From assembly GCA_026873275.1 (NCBI GenBank), contig JANTUC010000002.1, positions 1,364,001 through 1,428,000 of the forward strand: a stretch of 64,000 nt of DNA, given 5' to 3'. The stretch is from Pseudopithomyces maydicus (taxonomy: Eukaryota; Ascomycota; Dothideomycetes; Pleosporales; Didymosphaeriaceae). A model generated the notes under the pieces. That model did not search any database, was not told the DNA's origin, and saw only the letters and a program-made list of their open reading frames with translations. The position numbers and the translations under genes were made by a program. Below, piece after piece: positions 10,701 through 20,439 of the stretch (positions are counted from its first letter, which is position 1; every line of letters starts with the position of its first letter).

Positions 10701-11505
10701 TGAGCATCTCTTGCGGCGCATGGTCGATGTCGTGGTTCGAGTCGGCCTGTTGGGCATGCGAGCCCGAGCTGAGCGACTGCGAGGCCACGCTCTGGTGGCG
10801 CTGCTGGTACTCCATGGGCATCATGTCGATGGAGGCGGTGACAATACCTCCGGCCTCGCTGATGACGCTCCGAGCGCCTGCTCGCTTGCGCTTCCTGCCG
10901 CCGTTGAGCAGGGCTTGGGCGCGCTGCTGCTCGCCTTTGGCCTTGAGCTGCTCGACCTTGGCAAGGCGGCGCATGTCCTTGTGGGCAAGCTGGACATTGC
11001 GGCCGAGGATGATCTGGTACGTGTGCATGTAGTACGAGCCGTCCTCGAAGCGCAGACGCGCAAAGGCGCTCAGGCGCTGCTCGGCCGGGGTGGCCTGGGG
11101 GTAGCCGTTGTTGAAGGGCATGGCGGGATCGGCCATGGCGTAGTCGGCGGCCAGGGGCATGTGGTCGATGGACATGGGCATGGACATGGGCATGGGCATG
11201 TCGGCGAGGGAGATGGGCGCGTCGAGGCTGGGGAAGGGCACGGTCTGGCCGTTCACGTCGGCGGCGGCGGCGGCGGGGACGGCGGCAGGCTCGGCGGGAG
11301 GCTCGGCGGGTGCTGCTGCGCTGTCAGGCAGCGGCGGGGGCATATCGACGGGCGCGCTGGGCGCATCCGGGGCACTTGCGACGGTTGCGACGTCCATGCT
11401 GGCGGTGGTGGTGGAGGTGGAAGGTGCGGTCGGGGCAGGCTCGTCGGCGGCATGGTGAGCAGCATAAACATCTACAGTCGGCGCATTGCCAGAGCTCACG
11501 AGCAT
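7723..11505 (-). CDS. FHA-forkhead transcription factor (Fhl1/Fkh type)
   Basis: A single 3783-nt exon encodes 1260 aa. An FHA domain begins near residue 148 (ARLRFEDGSYYMHTYQIILGRN) and is interrupted by a polar insert of more than 100 residues. It resumes with GISRQHAKI and VLGSNGLYH and ends near 372. A forkhead winged helix spans about 731-812, with IYNYIEKNYPWYKF and SGWQSSVRHNLGQHDAFVKG. Between them are lysine-rich stretches, a KAPT repeat and an AT-hook-like KRKGPGRPPK at about 623-632; the C-terminus is Pro/Gln/Ala-rich. The FHA-plus-forkhead order is that of yeast Fhl1 (ribosomal-protein genes) and Fkh1/2; the split FHA favours Fhl1 but I cannot decide. I chose ATG 11505 because the 112 upstream codons (to 11841) are low-quality Arg/Pro-rich and would nearly fill the divergent promoter. 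Confidence 0.9.
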   Translation of the reverse strand: MLVSSGNAPTVDVYAAHHAADEPAPTAPSTSTTTASMDVATVASAPDAPSAPVDMPPPLPDSAAAPAEPPAEPAAVPAAAAADVNGQTVPFPSLDAPISLADMPMPMSMPMSIDHMPLAADYAMADPAMPFNNGYPQATPAEQRLSAFARLRFEDGSYYMHTYQIILGRNVQLAHKDMRRLAKVEQLKAKGEQQRAQALLNGGRKRKRAGARSVISEAGGIVTASIDMMPMEYQQRHQSVASQSLSSGSHAQQADSNHDIDHAPQEMLMQALPEMPYQIDNQVPEDPSECPVVPIHPQHITDRTGLKGPKGISRQHAKIYYDFDSGNFCLAVLGSNGLYHEDEFLAKGAVRELSHGDTIIIGMVEIEFYLPDIAVPDGQRNRDASGSQSRPMSFSFENGRGESEDMDDSGSEDQSVNPRHVYHYPVGSEFESDDDLIGGDDDMDDVDDEEEYNPMPPPKPSLKIKLKKKHRHEKPAKMHKRKAVREPTPEEPPPKKHKIKIKDVHKDSSKEKEREKEKRKAEEKEKEKPKASKAPTKAPTKAPSKAPTKEPVQDVVKEEPKISSPMKESAEPAEKPKSESPVIIRRPQPGVPMEDLDPDGLITPEMCAQYGLPQSLIGTYVGKRKGPGRPPKDGVMSKRQRSQLIKQGKEIEKARAAGIDPADLPQPIVKPKVARRKESNAGEDDDVRETTEKGDGTIILGEKKTAKPAKPARTPSPEMRIEDYTEEQLQRPTSNYVVLIHEAISSAPSGQMNLQQIYNYIEKNYPWYKFKTTTSGWQSSVRHNLGQHDAFVKGDKEGKGYMWKINPNVSIEKERRKRQVSPPQVNHAQRPAYYPPPTGYSPYGQPGYYPGMPPQGMPPNGPPRPPPVEAAQPRLPPSMARNAAAAPPTAPAPSPYASPWAGGATAGSPPAPHPPQPYPPNAHAPPTNQGASSGQYGVLFPTSAPSNSPTPYTSAGTYTSPFAAAGQSPYGMTNGGSPYTPYPPTGNQAPKAPPPASSTITQQMQQTPGSQVQQPTVAHPSGRYPLSTNPDLIRQLEAFRSVYLGNRKQDEDKMDNAIRAFVTPELAVNLTAAETALLRSIYTIPRIEELRGGANAPLKQEEGAQPPSTASQGAVDSKAAPVSTTTAAAIAADAAANTAPSNPPTATSGQPQRSTPNPTAPPHTTPAQALAHSGSSVPAPAPIAAIVGAQAQRPSVEPITPIPGSPAVQNGPSAAQSSTEAAHSTPVPTPTPAPAPTDTASGAEEGAKSTDPSIPTNTSA

Positions 11506-11931
11506 GCTGCCGGGGCCATGGCTGGGGGAGCCTGCGGGGTGGTGCGTGTTGGGCGGTGGGTATCTGGTCGAGGGCGCCTGCTTCGTGTTCTGCGCGCCCG
11601 TTAGCAACGTCCGAGGTTGTGCCAGCGCATGCCGCCCGGAGGGGGACGTACCCAGAAAGTCCGGAGGCAAGACGTGCGGGCGGCGGCCACTGCAGTGCGC
11701 GTATCGGAAGCGAGGGCGCAGAAGGCGCAGAGTGATCGAACCTATGCTGTCTCTGCCGTGAACAGTTCGAAGAGCCGCTGCGAAGACTCTTGCGGCGTTT
11801 GCCGTCCGCTGCAGCCTATCATCGGCCCCGACCGCCCTCAAGTCGCCGCACGTGCCTTAGTGTCTGCCCCCAGGTGGAGTCACTCAGCCCTCACCGCATC
11901 AACTGCCGTCCACGGGCTGCCCAACTTCACC
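11506..11931. promoter_or_regulatory. divergent promoter, forkhead gene / 2OG oxygenase
   Basis: A GC-rich 426-bp gap separates two divergent start codons. No TATA box is seen. An open frame continues through it on both strands, which is why both starts could be over-extended. Confidence 0.45.
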
Positions 11932-12689
11932 ATGGCGCCGAAGCGGAAGGCAAAAGTTGACCTGCCTCTTAAACCACCCGCTCCTGCTCCCAACTGGCCA
12001 GTCTTCCAACCGCTTCTACCAGAGTCCGACCTGGCCCTGCAAGAGGCTCTGCCTGGCCAAATTGTGACCGTGACCAATTTCTGGACCGCAACCCTCTGCA
12101 GAAACTATGTGTCATTCCTCTCCTCGCTTCCCCTGACCACAACCCCTGGGAAGCCCAAGAAGGGTGACGCCGTGCGCGTGAACGACCGCTTCCAGATCGA
12201 CGACCCAGCCTTCGCCGAAAGGCTCTGGAGCGGCACTGCCCTGAAGAACTTGGTGCTCGGCTTGACTGAGACCGATGGCCTCGAGCTCGACGACGCACAG
12301 CGAAGAGAGCTTTGGGGGGCGAGGTGATTGGCCTCAATCCCAATATCCGCATCTACCGATATTCGAAAGGTCAGTTCTTCGACCAACACTACGATGATTC
12401 CAATAATGTGACTGTGTCTGGGCTGCCTGCTCGGACTACATGGACGCTTCTGCTCTACCTGACTTCGCCTGCGACAGGCTGTATTGGGGGTGAGACCGTC
12501 TTCTATCCTGAACCAGAAGCGGGAAAGAAGAAAAATAAAGAGCCGCCTCCGGAACCTTTTGTCGTGGGACTGGAGGCGGGCATGGCGCTTTTACATCGCC
12601 ATGGCGCACAGTGTATGCTACATGAGGGTAAAGAAGTATTGAATGGGGAGAAATGGGTCATCAGGAGCGACCTTTGCGTCAAGCGATAG
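11932..12689 (+). CDS. 2-oxoglutarate/Fe(II) oxygenase, prolyl-4-hydroxylase-like (one-base frameshift)
   Basis: The product (252 aa after repair) is a cupin-fold dioxygenase of the 2OG-Fe(II) superfamily. The central block LNPNIRIYRYSKGQFFDQHYDDS carries the H-x-D iron ligands, and ETVFYPEP and the late HRHG...RSDL segment supply the distal His and the 2OG-binding Arg. The N-terminus (MAPKRKAKVD) is basic, possibly nuclear. The reading frame breaks at the six-G run 12314-12319: upstream it reads to a TGA at 12325-12327, while the conserved domain continues in the next frame. One extra G gives an uninterrupted LWGGEVIGLNPN as in relatives, and 759 nt in total. The substrate is unknown; hydroxylation of a protein residue is the family expectation. 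Confidence 0.85.
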
Positions 12690-13276
12690 GAATTCTATGA
12701 CTTGTTGAAAGTCACAGTGCTCTCTGATATGTCTCTGCCACACTCACCTCCGCCAGACACTGAAAGAATAATCACGGGAAGGTTCAGTGAAATACGTCAG
12801 CAAAGACATTAAATATTCGGCGTTTCACAGACGCAAGGCTCTGTTAGATAGATCCGAGCCTTTGTTATTCGATGAGCCAATCAGTTCGCAAATCTTGCTG
12901 GCTCTTCGCAAACAGACGATCGGCTCAATGGTGTTCTAAAAATGTACCTATTCCTCTGTATACAGTGTCGAGTTTGCCTGGGGTCACACGAACCGCTAAT
13001 AGACGGGTTTGTAAGTAGATGTCAAAGTCAAGGTAATCTATATTCCGGAAGCTGGTGATAAATTCCGGCTATGAACAAAGCAAGCTACCGTTACAGTGGC
13101 TAAATCATACAGTTGGGCCGGTTTAGCCATGAAGGTCCGCATTCCAACAATGACAATACACGTTAAGTGTAATGGTAAAAGCGATCGCCACGATATGCGC
13201 TTCCAGACATATAAGCAGAGAGGCATCTTGAAAGGATCAGATCTTGTATAGCTCTCATCACAACTCAGGCACTCTG
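12690..13276. other. intergenic, no gene seen
   Basis: 587 bp of mixed composition serve as the 3' flank of the oxygenase and the promoter of the secreted propeller gene. No repeat or RNA gene was recognised. Confidence 0.5.
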
Positions 13277-14560
13277 ATGTATCTCTTGATTGGATTATTC
13301 CTATGTGGCCTGCTTAGCGCCGTCAGCTCGAAAGCGCTCTATCCGCAGGCCGCTCAGCGTCCTCCTGATCTTCTACACGACTTCCAAAAGGATAACATCT
13401 CAGCCTCGTGGGCGCCTGGACATCCCAAGGAGTGGACTGATAAGGAAGCCTTGAAGTATCAATTTTCGGATGGCGGGCCCGTTGGGTACACAGGAGGTGC
13501 TATACCTGTTGCTGCCTTGAGCTCGGACGAGAAGTTTTTGGTCACGATGAACACTTCTCGCCATGTCTCAGTAATCAATTTTGCAAAGGGAACTAAAGTC
13601 TTCGACCAGACACTCGCATCCACCTACAAAGACGATTCTGTGGCGCTACGAGTGCTGACTAGTCCGTTTGGTTACGATGTCCTGGTATCGATGAACTACG
13701 TAGAAGTACAGAGGCTACGATTGTCATCAGAAGGAGCCCAAGTTGGAAATCTCACTATCTATCCCGGTGGCTTGTTGCACGATAAAGGCTCGCCATCCGT
13801 CAGCCCCAACGAACGTCGTTTTATCACTGCCGTTCCTAACGCAGGGCAATACAGAATCTACGACCTTGATGATCCGAACGTACACATCATTATAGATAAT
13901 CAAAGAGACGACTATTACGACGCCTCGTTCACCCCCGATAACCAGTATGTTGTCGCTAGAAGCTGGAGCTATAACGGCGTTCTTGGATCCACGAAGATGT
14001 TCAACGTCAACTCAGGTGCACTCATCCGCGACTTCAACAACACGTACTCGGAAACACTGAGCATTTCTCCGAATGGTGAAATGCTCGCGACGTCGTTCGA
14101 CTCAGAAGCGCTGCAAATCTGGTCCCTGTACAACACAACCGAACCCGTCACTCTGAATCTCCCTGCGCGCGTCACAGTGGGTGGCTTTCAACGTCTGGCG
14201 TGGAGCCCAAATGGTAACTATATCGCTGCAGGTCTCTACAATAATCTCGTAATATGGGAACTAGGATCGAGGCCTCGCATGGTTCAATGGCTACAGATGG
14301 ATGGCAGCCTCGGCAATCTCGCGCGCGATGTTTCCGGGCTTCTCTGGCTGGGCTCCTCCCGTGTAGCATACCGTGTATTTGGTGGACTGGAGGTGTACGA
14401 TTTCAAGACGAATTCGAAATATCGTTGGGGATTCAGTCCGTATACCCATTGGGTTGACGGAGCGTACGCTGTCAGTATGACCATCTGGTGTAAGAGCAAA
14501 GGGTGGATCGGCGGGTCCGATGCCGACTATCAGGTAAGGTTTTGGGAAGTTCCCGAGTAG
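13277..14560 (+). CDS. secreted WD40-like beta-propeller protein
   Basis: A single exon encodes 427 aa. The N-terminus is a clear signal peptide (hydrophobic LLIGLFLCGLLSAV, then SSKA), so the protein should enter the secretory pathway. The body is a series of WD40-like blades: AALSSDEKFLVTMNTSRHVSVIN, SVSPNERRFITAV, SFTPDNQYVVARS, LSISPNGEMLATSFDSEALQIWSL, LAWSPNGNYIAAGLYNNLVIWEL and a last blade ending YQVRFWEV. There are several N-x-S/T sites. The start at 13277 is the first ATG; the frame extends upstream only through non-ATG codons. An extracellular WD40-like propeller is uncommon, since most are intracellular. No catalytic motif is visible; it could be a binding scaffold or a wall or host-interaction protein. 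Confidence 0.8.
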   Translation: MYLLIGLFLCGLLSAVSSKALYPQAAQRPPDLLHDFQKDNISASWAPGHPKEWTDKEALKYQFSDGGPVGYTGGAIPVAALSSDEKFLVTMNTSRHVSVINFAKGTKVFDQTLASTYKDDSVALRVLTSPFGYDVLVSMNYVEVQRLRLSSEGAQVGNLTIYPGGLLHDKGSPSVSPNERRFITAVPNAGQYRIYDLDDPNVHIIIDNQRDDYYDASFTPDNQYVVARSWSYNGVLGSTKMFNVNSGALIRDFNNTYSETLSISPNGEMLATSFDSEALQIWSLYNTTEPVTLNLPARVTVGGFQRLAWSPNGNYIAAGLYNNLVIWELGSRPRMVQWLQMDGSLGNLARDVSGLLWLGSSRVAYRVFGGLEVYDFKTNSKYRWGFSPYTHWVDGAYAVSMTIWCKSKGWIGGSDADYQVRFWEVPE

Positions 14561-15382
14561 GCTGTGAAGATTATCATGTATGCGGCAACCGGATTGATCA
14601 AAAAGGTCAACATGTGAGGCAAAAGGTATAACCTGTCCATCGAGTCTTCATGGTAAAAGAGAGCATCATATTCAGGCATGCCAACCGCTAATTGGCGCAT
14701 TACGATCACGCTTAAATCTCTGGTCAAGACTTCCAGGCCTGCCTGGGTAATCAGAGCTGGGTTATACAATGTATTTTTGACCAAACTCGGGGAATTTTTT
14801 GGGCTCTGCACATGCACCATCCCGCTATTTATGGACATTCGCGCAAGCACTTATGGGGCATTCATAAAAATGTTTGAAACCTCCCCCAATAACAGCCTGC
14901 ATAGACTTGGGAGAGGTCAAGTGACACTAAGGCAATTGCGGCTAAATCGGCCCTTGTTTGAGTGAATGCTAATTGCGGGGCACTCAGCAAGCTCCAATCG
15001 GAGATGAAAGCCTCATACATAAATGGTGTGTATGTCTAAATCACCCTAAAAGAGAAGGAATTCGTACGAGAGTTTCCTAGTCTCCCATCCTTGATAGTAT
15101 AGATCTTGAATGCTACGTTCATATGGATATATGCACGTATCTCTACCGCCAAATATGGGCGCGGGGGCTTTATTCATCTACCAATCACTTCTAGGTCATT
15201 AAGCTTATCTAGAGTTGTGATTATACCATCGTTTCAGGTTCAATATCGACAAAGGCTGCATATATGTTTGCAGCGTGGACGAAAATATCGGAATATTGAA
15301 GATTAGGCACGGTGATCACTCCATTGCGGGTGTTCTTCGATTTGCAAAATTCGAATCTACGAAGCACTGTCTTAATAGCACA
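14561..15382. other. intergenic, no gene seen
   Basis: 822 bp upstream of the LPMO gene, moderately AT-rich, with no convincing ORF, repeat or TATA box. It presumably contains the LPMO promoter. Confidence 0.5.
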
Positions 15383-16438
15383 ATGAGACTTTCACTTCAA
15401 CAGCTTACCTCTGCGGTGTCCACTCTCTCGTTCACTTTATTACAGTCTACGCAACCCGGTCTAGCTCATTGTACGTCATTCCGACCAGTATTCTATTATT
15501 ATGCTTGCTGAAGTATCCCCAGATCAGTTTCCTATCTTCATAGTAAACGGTACACGCTCAGCATGGTGGCAATTTATCAGGTGTGGTATACCTTCACTCG
15601 TTCTGATTTTAATTTTTGATCCGTGCCAGGCCCACAGGCCTTGACTCCTACGGCTACCAATTTGACCCAATACGCGAATTCTTCTCCGAACCTCAAATAT
15701 GCGGTATCGGTGCAACAAAGACAGGTCATCAGGTAGAGACTGCGATTGTTGAAGCCGGTAGCCAGATTGGTTTCCAGGTGATCGGCCAAAGCGGGGGATC
15801 AGGATTCGAAACCCCACGTCCGGTAGGCTCGGAATAATAAGTCTTGCTTGCTCAGTGGTGCAAGTTAGTTGGTTCTAAGTATTAACCTGCATAGGCGGAT
15901 CCTCAAAACGCAGACTTCTTGTATCATTTGGGGCCGGGCCAATTGTATCTATCCAAAGCGCCCGGCACTCTTGAGGACTACGAGGGGGATGGAGAGTGGT
16001 TCAAAATAGGGTTGATTGGATCATCAGACGGGCTTAATTGGGATACGTATATGAAAAGCGAAGTAAGTCAAGGCGTCTAATGTATATTTCGGGGTTCTCA
16101 GTCTTAACAGTCTCAGATGAACTTCACGATCCCCGCGACTACACCTCCAGGAAAGTATCTAGCTCGCGTTGAGCACTTTTTCATTCAATCCATATATAAC
16201 ACTACCCAGCAATATATCAATTGTGCACATATAGAGATCGTAGGACCGGGTGGAGGTACACCTGGCCCAGCGGTGAAGTTCCCGGGGGCTTATTCTCTAG
16301 ACGAACCTGGTGAGTGGATTGTAATTGAATATATTGCATTAGAGCTGATAGAGAGTAGGTGTTTGGCTTCCTTCCGCTTTGTCGGTCGATGAGATGAAAA
16401 ATTTCCCTGGCGCTGGACCGCCGGTGTGGCGTGGTTGA
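15383..16438 (+). CDS. AA9 lytic polysaccharide monooxygenase (LPMO)
   Basis: Six exons (15383-15470, 15523-15580, 15630-15822, 15895-16062, 16117-16309, 16359-16438) join to 780 nt, 259 aa. All introns are GT-AG and 49-72 bp. AA9 enzymes are secreted copper enzymes that cleave cellulose and related glucans oxidatively. A signal peptide (residues 1-28) ends ...PGLA, leaving His29 as the mature N-terminus, the first ligand of the copper histidine brace. The second ligand is His124 in YHLGPGQLYLSKAP, and the axial Tyr is Y202 in Q-Q-Y-I-N-C, with His189 in RVEH nearby. DGEWFKIG and PGAYSLDEPG are family blocks, and the C-terminus FPGAGPPVWRG matches the usual AA9 ending. No cellulose-binding module is present. 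The gene is easy to miss because no single exon is long. Confidence 0.92.
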
Positions 16439-17786
16439 TAAGTCATTTTGGTGATATGAACCACCACCACGATTGCTTAGTTGTTTAATCACCTTCATTT
16501 TTCGTTGATCATATAATCTTTGATTCGCCAGACATTTTGGACACTCACTATTTATGCTGTAAGGTCTTATTTACTGATCTGTACACTTGACACAAAATAC
16601 AGCTTTACGACTGCCAGTTTCTAGCAAACACGTCACTTTCACGAAGCCAGCAGACAGTCAATGATATGGAATGTTACATTTTCCTTCCAGGGCAAGACAA
16701 TCTACCGAAAGTATGTCTTGTATTGTTGGATTCTATGTTACGAGATTTTTTTTCATAGTCAGTCACATCAACATGTAGACTGTCATTAATGATATAGATA
16801 TGCCACAAACCACGGTTGACAATCGCCGCCACCCGGCCAAATTCAACGATCGCCGCCAGCCCCACGACGCCTTTCATTCAGGATCTCAGCATGGGTGGGT
16901 TTGGACAGCAGAACAACATAATGTCGCGAGACTTTAGTAACACCACTGGCTTCCTCTTCCCCGTCGCCCGGCCAAATTCAACAACTTTGGAAAAGCAATC
17001 AAGGTTACACTTCCTCGTCCCCGGCGAAGTTGAATAACCCCAGGGAGCTTCCTTGTCACCTAGCGAAATTCAACAACCCCAGGGAGCTTCCTCGCCACCC
17101 GGTGAGCTTCCTCGTCGCCTGGCGAAATTCAATAACCTTGGAAACGCAACCAAGGTTACGCTTATCGCCCGGCGAGGTTGAACAACCCCAGCGAGCTTCT
17201 TCGCCACCCGGTGAGCTTCCTCATCGCCCGGCAAAATTTAACAACCTCGGAAAAGCAATCAAGGTTACGCTCAATACCTTCTCGTCGCCCGGCGAAGTTC
17301 AACAACCCCGGAAAACCTATCAAGGTTACGCTCAATGCCTTTAGCGTTATTAAATAGGCACTGGGCGAGCCTGCTATCCTCTAGGTTTATGAAAGTAATA
17401 AACTAGCGTGGTAAATGTCTTATCCAATTCTATGTGTCATTGTCTCATAGCTAGAGTCGGCATAACCTGTCTAGGTCCTCGTGACGATAATCAAGGCACT
17501 GATACACAATCGAAAAATGTAAATATATCTAGTATTGAGTTTTTCGGGGGGAAATACGAGCTAGAAGTATATATCGACCAGTCATCACTGCTATCGCAAG
17601 CAGATGAGACCCTCGGTTCGCATAAGAGTGACTTAGTAATCCAATATCGAGTCAAGCATGGATTTGACCACGTCATGAATACGGTCTTTCTTTTCCCCAC
17701 ACTTACAAAAATTTAATCAGTCGTCCCCAGCATTGCCTTTTACCAATGTGTAACCCCAGATAGTTATCGTATTCAATACGCAATCA
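16439..17786. other. gene-free stretch with compound tandem repeat
   Basis: The flanks (16439-16800 and 17346-17786) are AT-rich. The centre is the repeat at 16820-17345 listed separately. Open frames at 17030-17344 and 17408-17716 have no supporting feature. Confidence 0.55.
16820..17345. repeat. degenerate compound tandem repeat, about eight units
   Basis: A core close to CGCCCGGCGAAATTCAACAA recurs near 16830, 16966, 17019, 17055, 17115, 17166, 17225 and 17285. It is followed by one of two tails: GGAAAAGCAATCAAGGTTACG or AGGGAGCTTCCTCGCC. The two tail types are intermixed, giving spacings of roughly 37-60 bp in the dense part. GC content is well above both flanks. Units differ mainly by transitions. 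Confidence 0.75.
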
Positions 17787-19066
17787 CTATCTCCCACCGA
17801 CGTTGAGTTCATAGTAACTGCAAAGGCAATAACCAAACTGCTTGAGATTCTTCTGAACAAACGGGTGCGTTGTGTTGGCTTCTGGTTCTGCTTTGGTAGT
17901 TTCGATCAACTTAAAACCATTGCTGCAAATTTCACATTCCCTGTGAACGTAGCTACCATCATTTGGTTGATACACCATCATGGAGCTAGATCGTTCGCCA
18001 CTCCGGTTTCTTGCTTGTGAAAGAATTTCTATGCTTTGTTGCTTCCGATACGTGTCATTTCCTGCAGGGCGGTTCCGATCTTGAAGCATGTATTGACCCA
18101 TCGTAGCTGCCAATTTCCCTATCACACGCACGTGAGATCCGCGGCTGACCCACAATATGGAAAGTTGATTTAACGTTCTGATACTGAGTAAATCGTGTGA
18201 CCATAAAGGAAGATCAGGAGCCCAGTCGTCCTGCCTGCTTTTGAGATCAGACAAATGAGCGTTTTCGGAGTCTAGAAATTTCGAAACTGGAAAGGCGTAA
18301 TTGTGGAAATAACAGGCCAATGTATCAATAGAGAGGGACAAGCATCGGAGGCCCATCTCTGGCGAAGAAAGAATGCTGCAGAGCTCGGAAAAAAACCCGT
18401 ACTCGAATTGCAAGCAGCCCGTAACCCCCTCTCATATTCTAGTATCCGAGGCTCCTCTAATTCCTCAAGATGCAGTAACAATGATCTGATATATCGCAAA
18501 GATATAGAAGGTCGGTCTCGCAAGAATGTCGCAGCGGTTGGGATGCAAAAATCTGAAGTAAAGGAGAACTCATTCTTCCCATAGAAAATTTCAATAGCCT
18601 CGAAGTATATTTGCTTGCATACAAGCAGTACAGATACATCGATAGTCCTGGGAGCATGCTCTCTCTCGGGTACGGCTAGCTGATAGGTCAGATAAACAAC
18701 CGACGAATCCAGCTGGAACTCTGCCTCCGGAACTGCCAGATCTTTGAGTGGAATCTTCCAGGTGCTCCTGTATGAAAGTGGATGGCTTAATTTGTGCTTT
18801 TGATAGAGGGCTTCACAAAAGCCGACTTCGCCCCCTACGGCTATACGAGACCTTGGGGCTCTTGTCACGGCGGCTTCTAGTGCGATTGCGCCATGAATGA
18901 GAACATATTCGTAAATGTTATCACTACATGTAACATTTTCCATCAGTAAATGGTCAAATTTAATGTGATATCTCAAGCGTACCGTATCTCTCGTGGTAGG
19001 CGGAAGAGCAGCGATTGATGGCTGCCAAGATCCATGGGAAAATAGAGAGGTTTTTAATGGGGTCAT
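17787..19066 (-). CDS. DUF7730-like hypothetical protein (one-base frameshift)
   Basis: The protein (about 426 aa after repair) has the core seen in Pezizomycotina F-box-like/DUF7730 proteins: VSVLLVCKQIYFEAIEIFYGKN, then a helix and DRPSISLRYIRSLLLHLEE. Its function is unknown. The first frame runs to 18272, but from about 18413 the protein-like reading (FFSELCSILSSPEMGLRCLSL) is in another frame. One extra base in the C5 run at 18425-18429 or the A7 run at 18389-18395 restores a single 1281-nt CDS; I cannot tell which. A C-terminal CEIC...CLCSYYE Cys cluster follows. The start is the first ATG of the frame (19066); an upstream exon cannot be excluded. Confidence 0.6.
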
Positions 19067-19402
19067 ATAGATTATTTGCACAGTATATGTATATAAGGAG
19101 GTTTAAAGAACCTGATGTGTAGGAAAATAATCTCTAGGCACTTAGGTAAAGTCGCTGAGTCAGAAGCTATGGTCTACCTCGGCCGGACTAGCGGCGTCAG
19201 GCAGAAATCTTGCCACAGAATGATGATTGATCCAAATCGCTATGGAAAAGGAAATCAAGGATCAAATATTATGTCGTGTCATTGCTACATAGAAATACTT
19301 CACTGTATTGACCTAGGTCCACTAATCCAGAGTAATTGTAATTTGGGGGGCCATACATACGGAGGAGAATGCGCTGCGTCACGTTGCGTACCCAAGTGGC
19401 AC
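19067..19402. other. short intergenic region, no gene seen
   Basis: 336 bp between two minus-strand genes, presumably the 3' end of the binding-protein gene and the promoter of the DUF7730-like gene. Confidence 0.5.
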
Positions 19403-20439
19403 CTACAACTTCGAAGACGGAGCTAGACTTGACTTGATAAGGGTTCGCGGTGTGGAATTACACGAGTAGGGCAGATCAGGACATGCAGTAGCCCGAACCA
19501 TACTCCACTTCCCATTTCTAGGGCTTCCTCCCTTGAGATTGGTTCTCGCATACCCTTCATCGAGCGTTGCGAACAGCGGGACACCGACTTGTGTCCTGCC
19601 AAAATTTCCGATAACATCCTGTCCCCTTTGAGATCTTACAAACTCCAAAAACGATTCGACGGCACATGCTTGATTTCCAGACATGTCTTTTCTATGCAAA
19701 GCGTAACAGCTATTCATAAGTACGTCGGCGCTCTCCTGTGGCTCGAAGAATACTGTCGTTTGAGTGACATTTTGTAGCCCTGTTTGTCGTAGCAGGGTTG
19801 ATCGGTCAGTCAAAAGATATGCGCCCGCATAATCTGCATCCTTCAAGGCGTCGGCTGGGTTGTGGAGTGATGTTTTGTACCACGTTGTGGCCGTTTTATC
19901 TTCCCATGGTTCAAAGCCGACACCACTCCACAGCGCCCTTTCTTTCCACATGGTCGCCGATGCATCAGCGCGTGAGTGGAATAGAGACTTCCCTTTCTCG
20001 ATGAGCTGCATGCCCTCTTCAAGACTTCTCGCACATCTTACACCTGCTGGGTCCAAAATCGGCCCAGCAAGTACAAAATGATCATGGAACATGCATCCTG
20101 CAGTGATAGACCACCCCTCATACTGAGCCAGCCGTTCCTGATCGCGCTCGTAGGTCAATGCTATGTCGATGTAGTCACGGAGGAGTGCAAGCTGTGAATT
20201 GCGTGAATGATTGCATGTCCAAGTTATCGAGAACGGCGATGAAAGTGTGGATAGATAGTCTTCTGCCAAAGCACGCACGAGACCAAGGGCACCTGCTCCA
20301 CCATTGCTGAGGAGGTTAACATAGGGCATCAGTGCAGACGTGGTATCACTCACCCGATGCGGAGGAGCAATCTTCCCTCTCCATATGTCTCTGTTGGACC
20401 TGCATCTATGTCTCCGTGAGACACAATAGCTGTTGTCAT
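19403..20439 (-). CDS. periplasmic-binding-protein-fold protein (tungstate-binding TupA-like)
   Basis: Exons 20354-20439 and 19403-20306 (intron 20307-20353: GTGAGT, branch GTTAAC, CTCAG) give 329 aa. Splicing creates the family N-terminus LLLRIGNGGAGALGLVRALAEDY. Further family blocks are DIALTYERDQERLA, FHDHFVLAGP, FHSRADASATMWKERALW, WYKTSLHNPADALKDADYAGAYLLTDRSTLL. This is the PBP type-2 fold of bacterial ABC-transporter tungstate-binding proteins, also found in some fungi without a partner transporter. No signal peptide is visible at the chosen start, so the protein may be intracellular, unlike its bacterial relatives. The last ~60 residues are poorly conserved in style and may hide another intron. 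It is divergent from a lactonase gene, with only 196 bp between the starts. Confidence 0.82.

Noticed and set aside
11506..11841. 112 extra N-terminal residues on the forkhead gene
   Set aside because: Low-complexity Arg/Pro-rich reading that would leave only 90 bp to the divergent gene; ATG 11505 is a better start.
17030..17344. Repeat-containing 104-codon frame
   Set aside because: Other frames of the same tandem repeat are equally open in places; no start or splice evidence.
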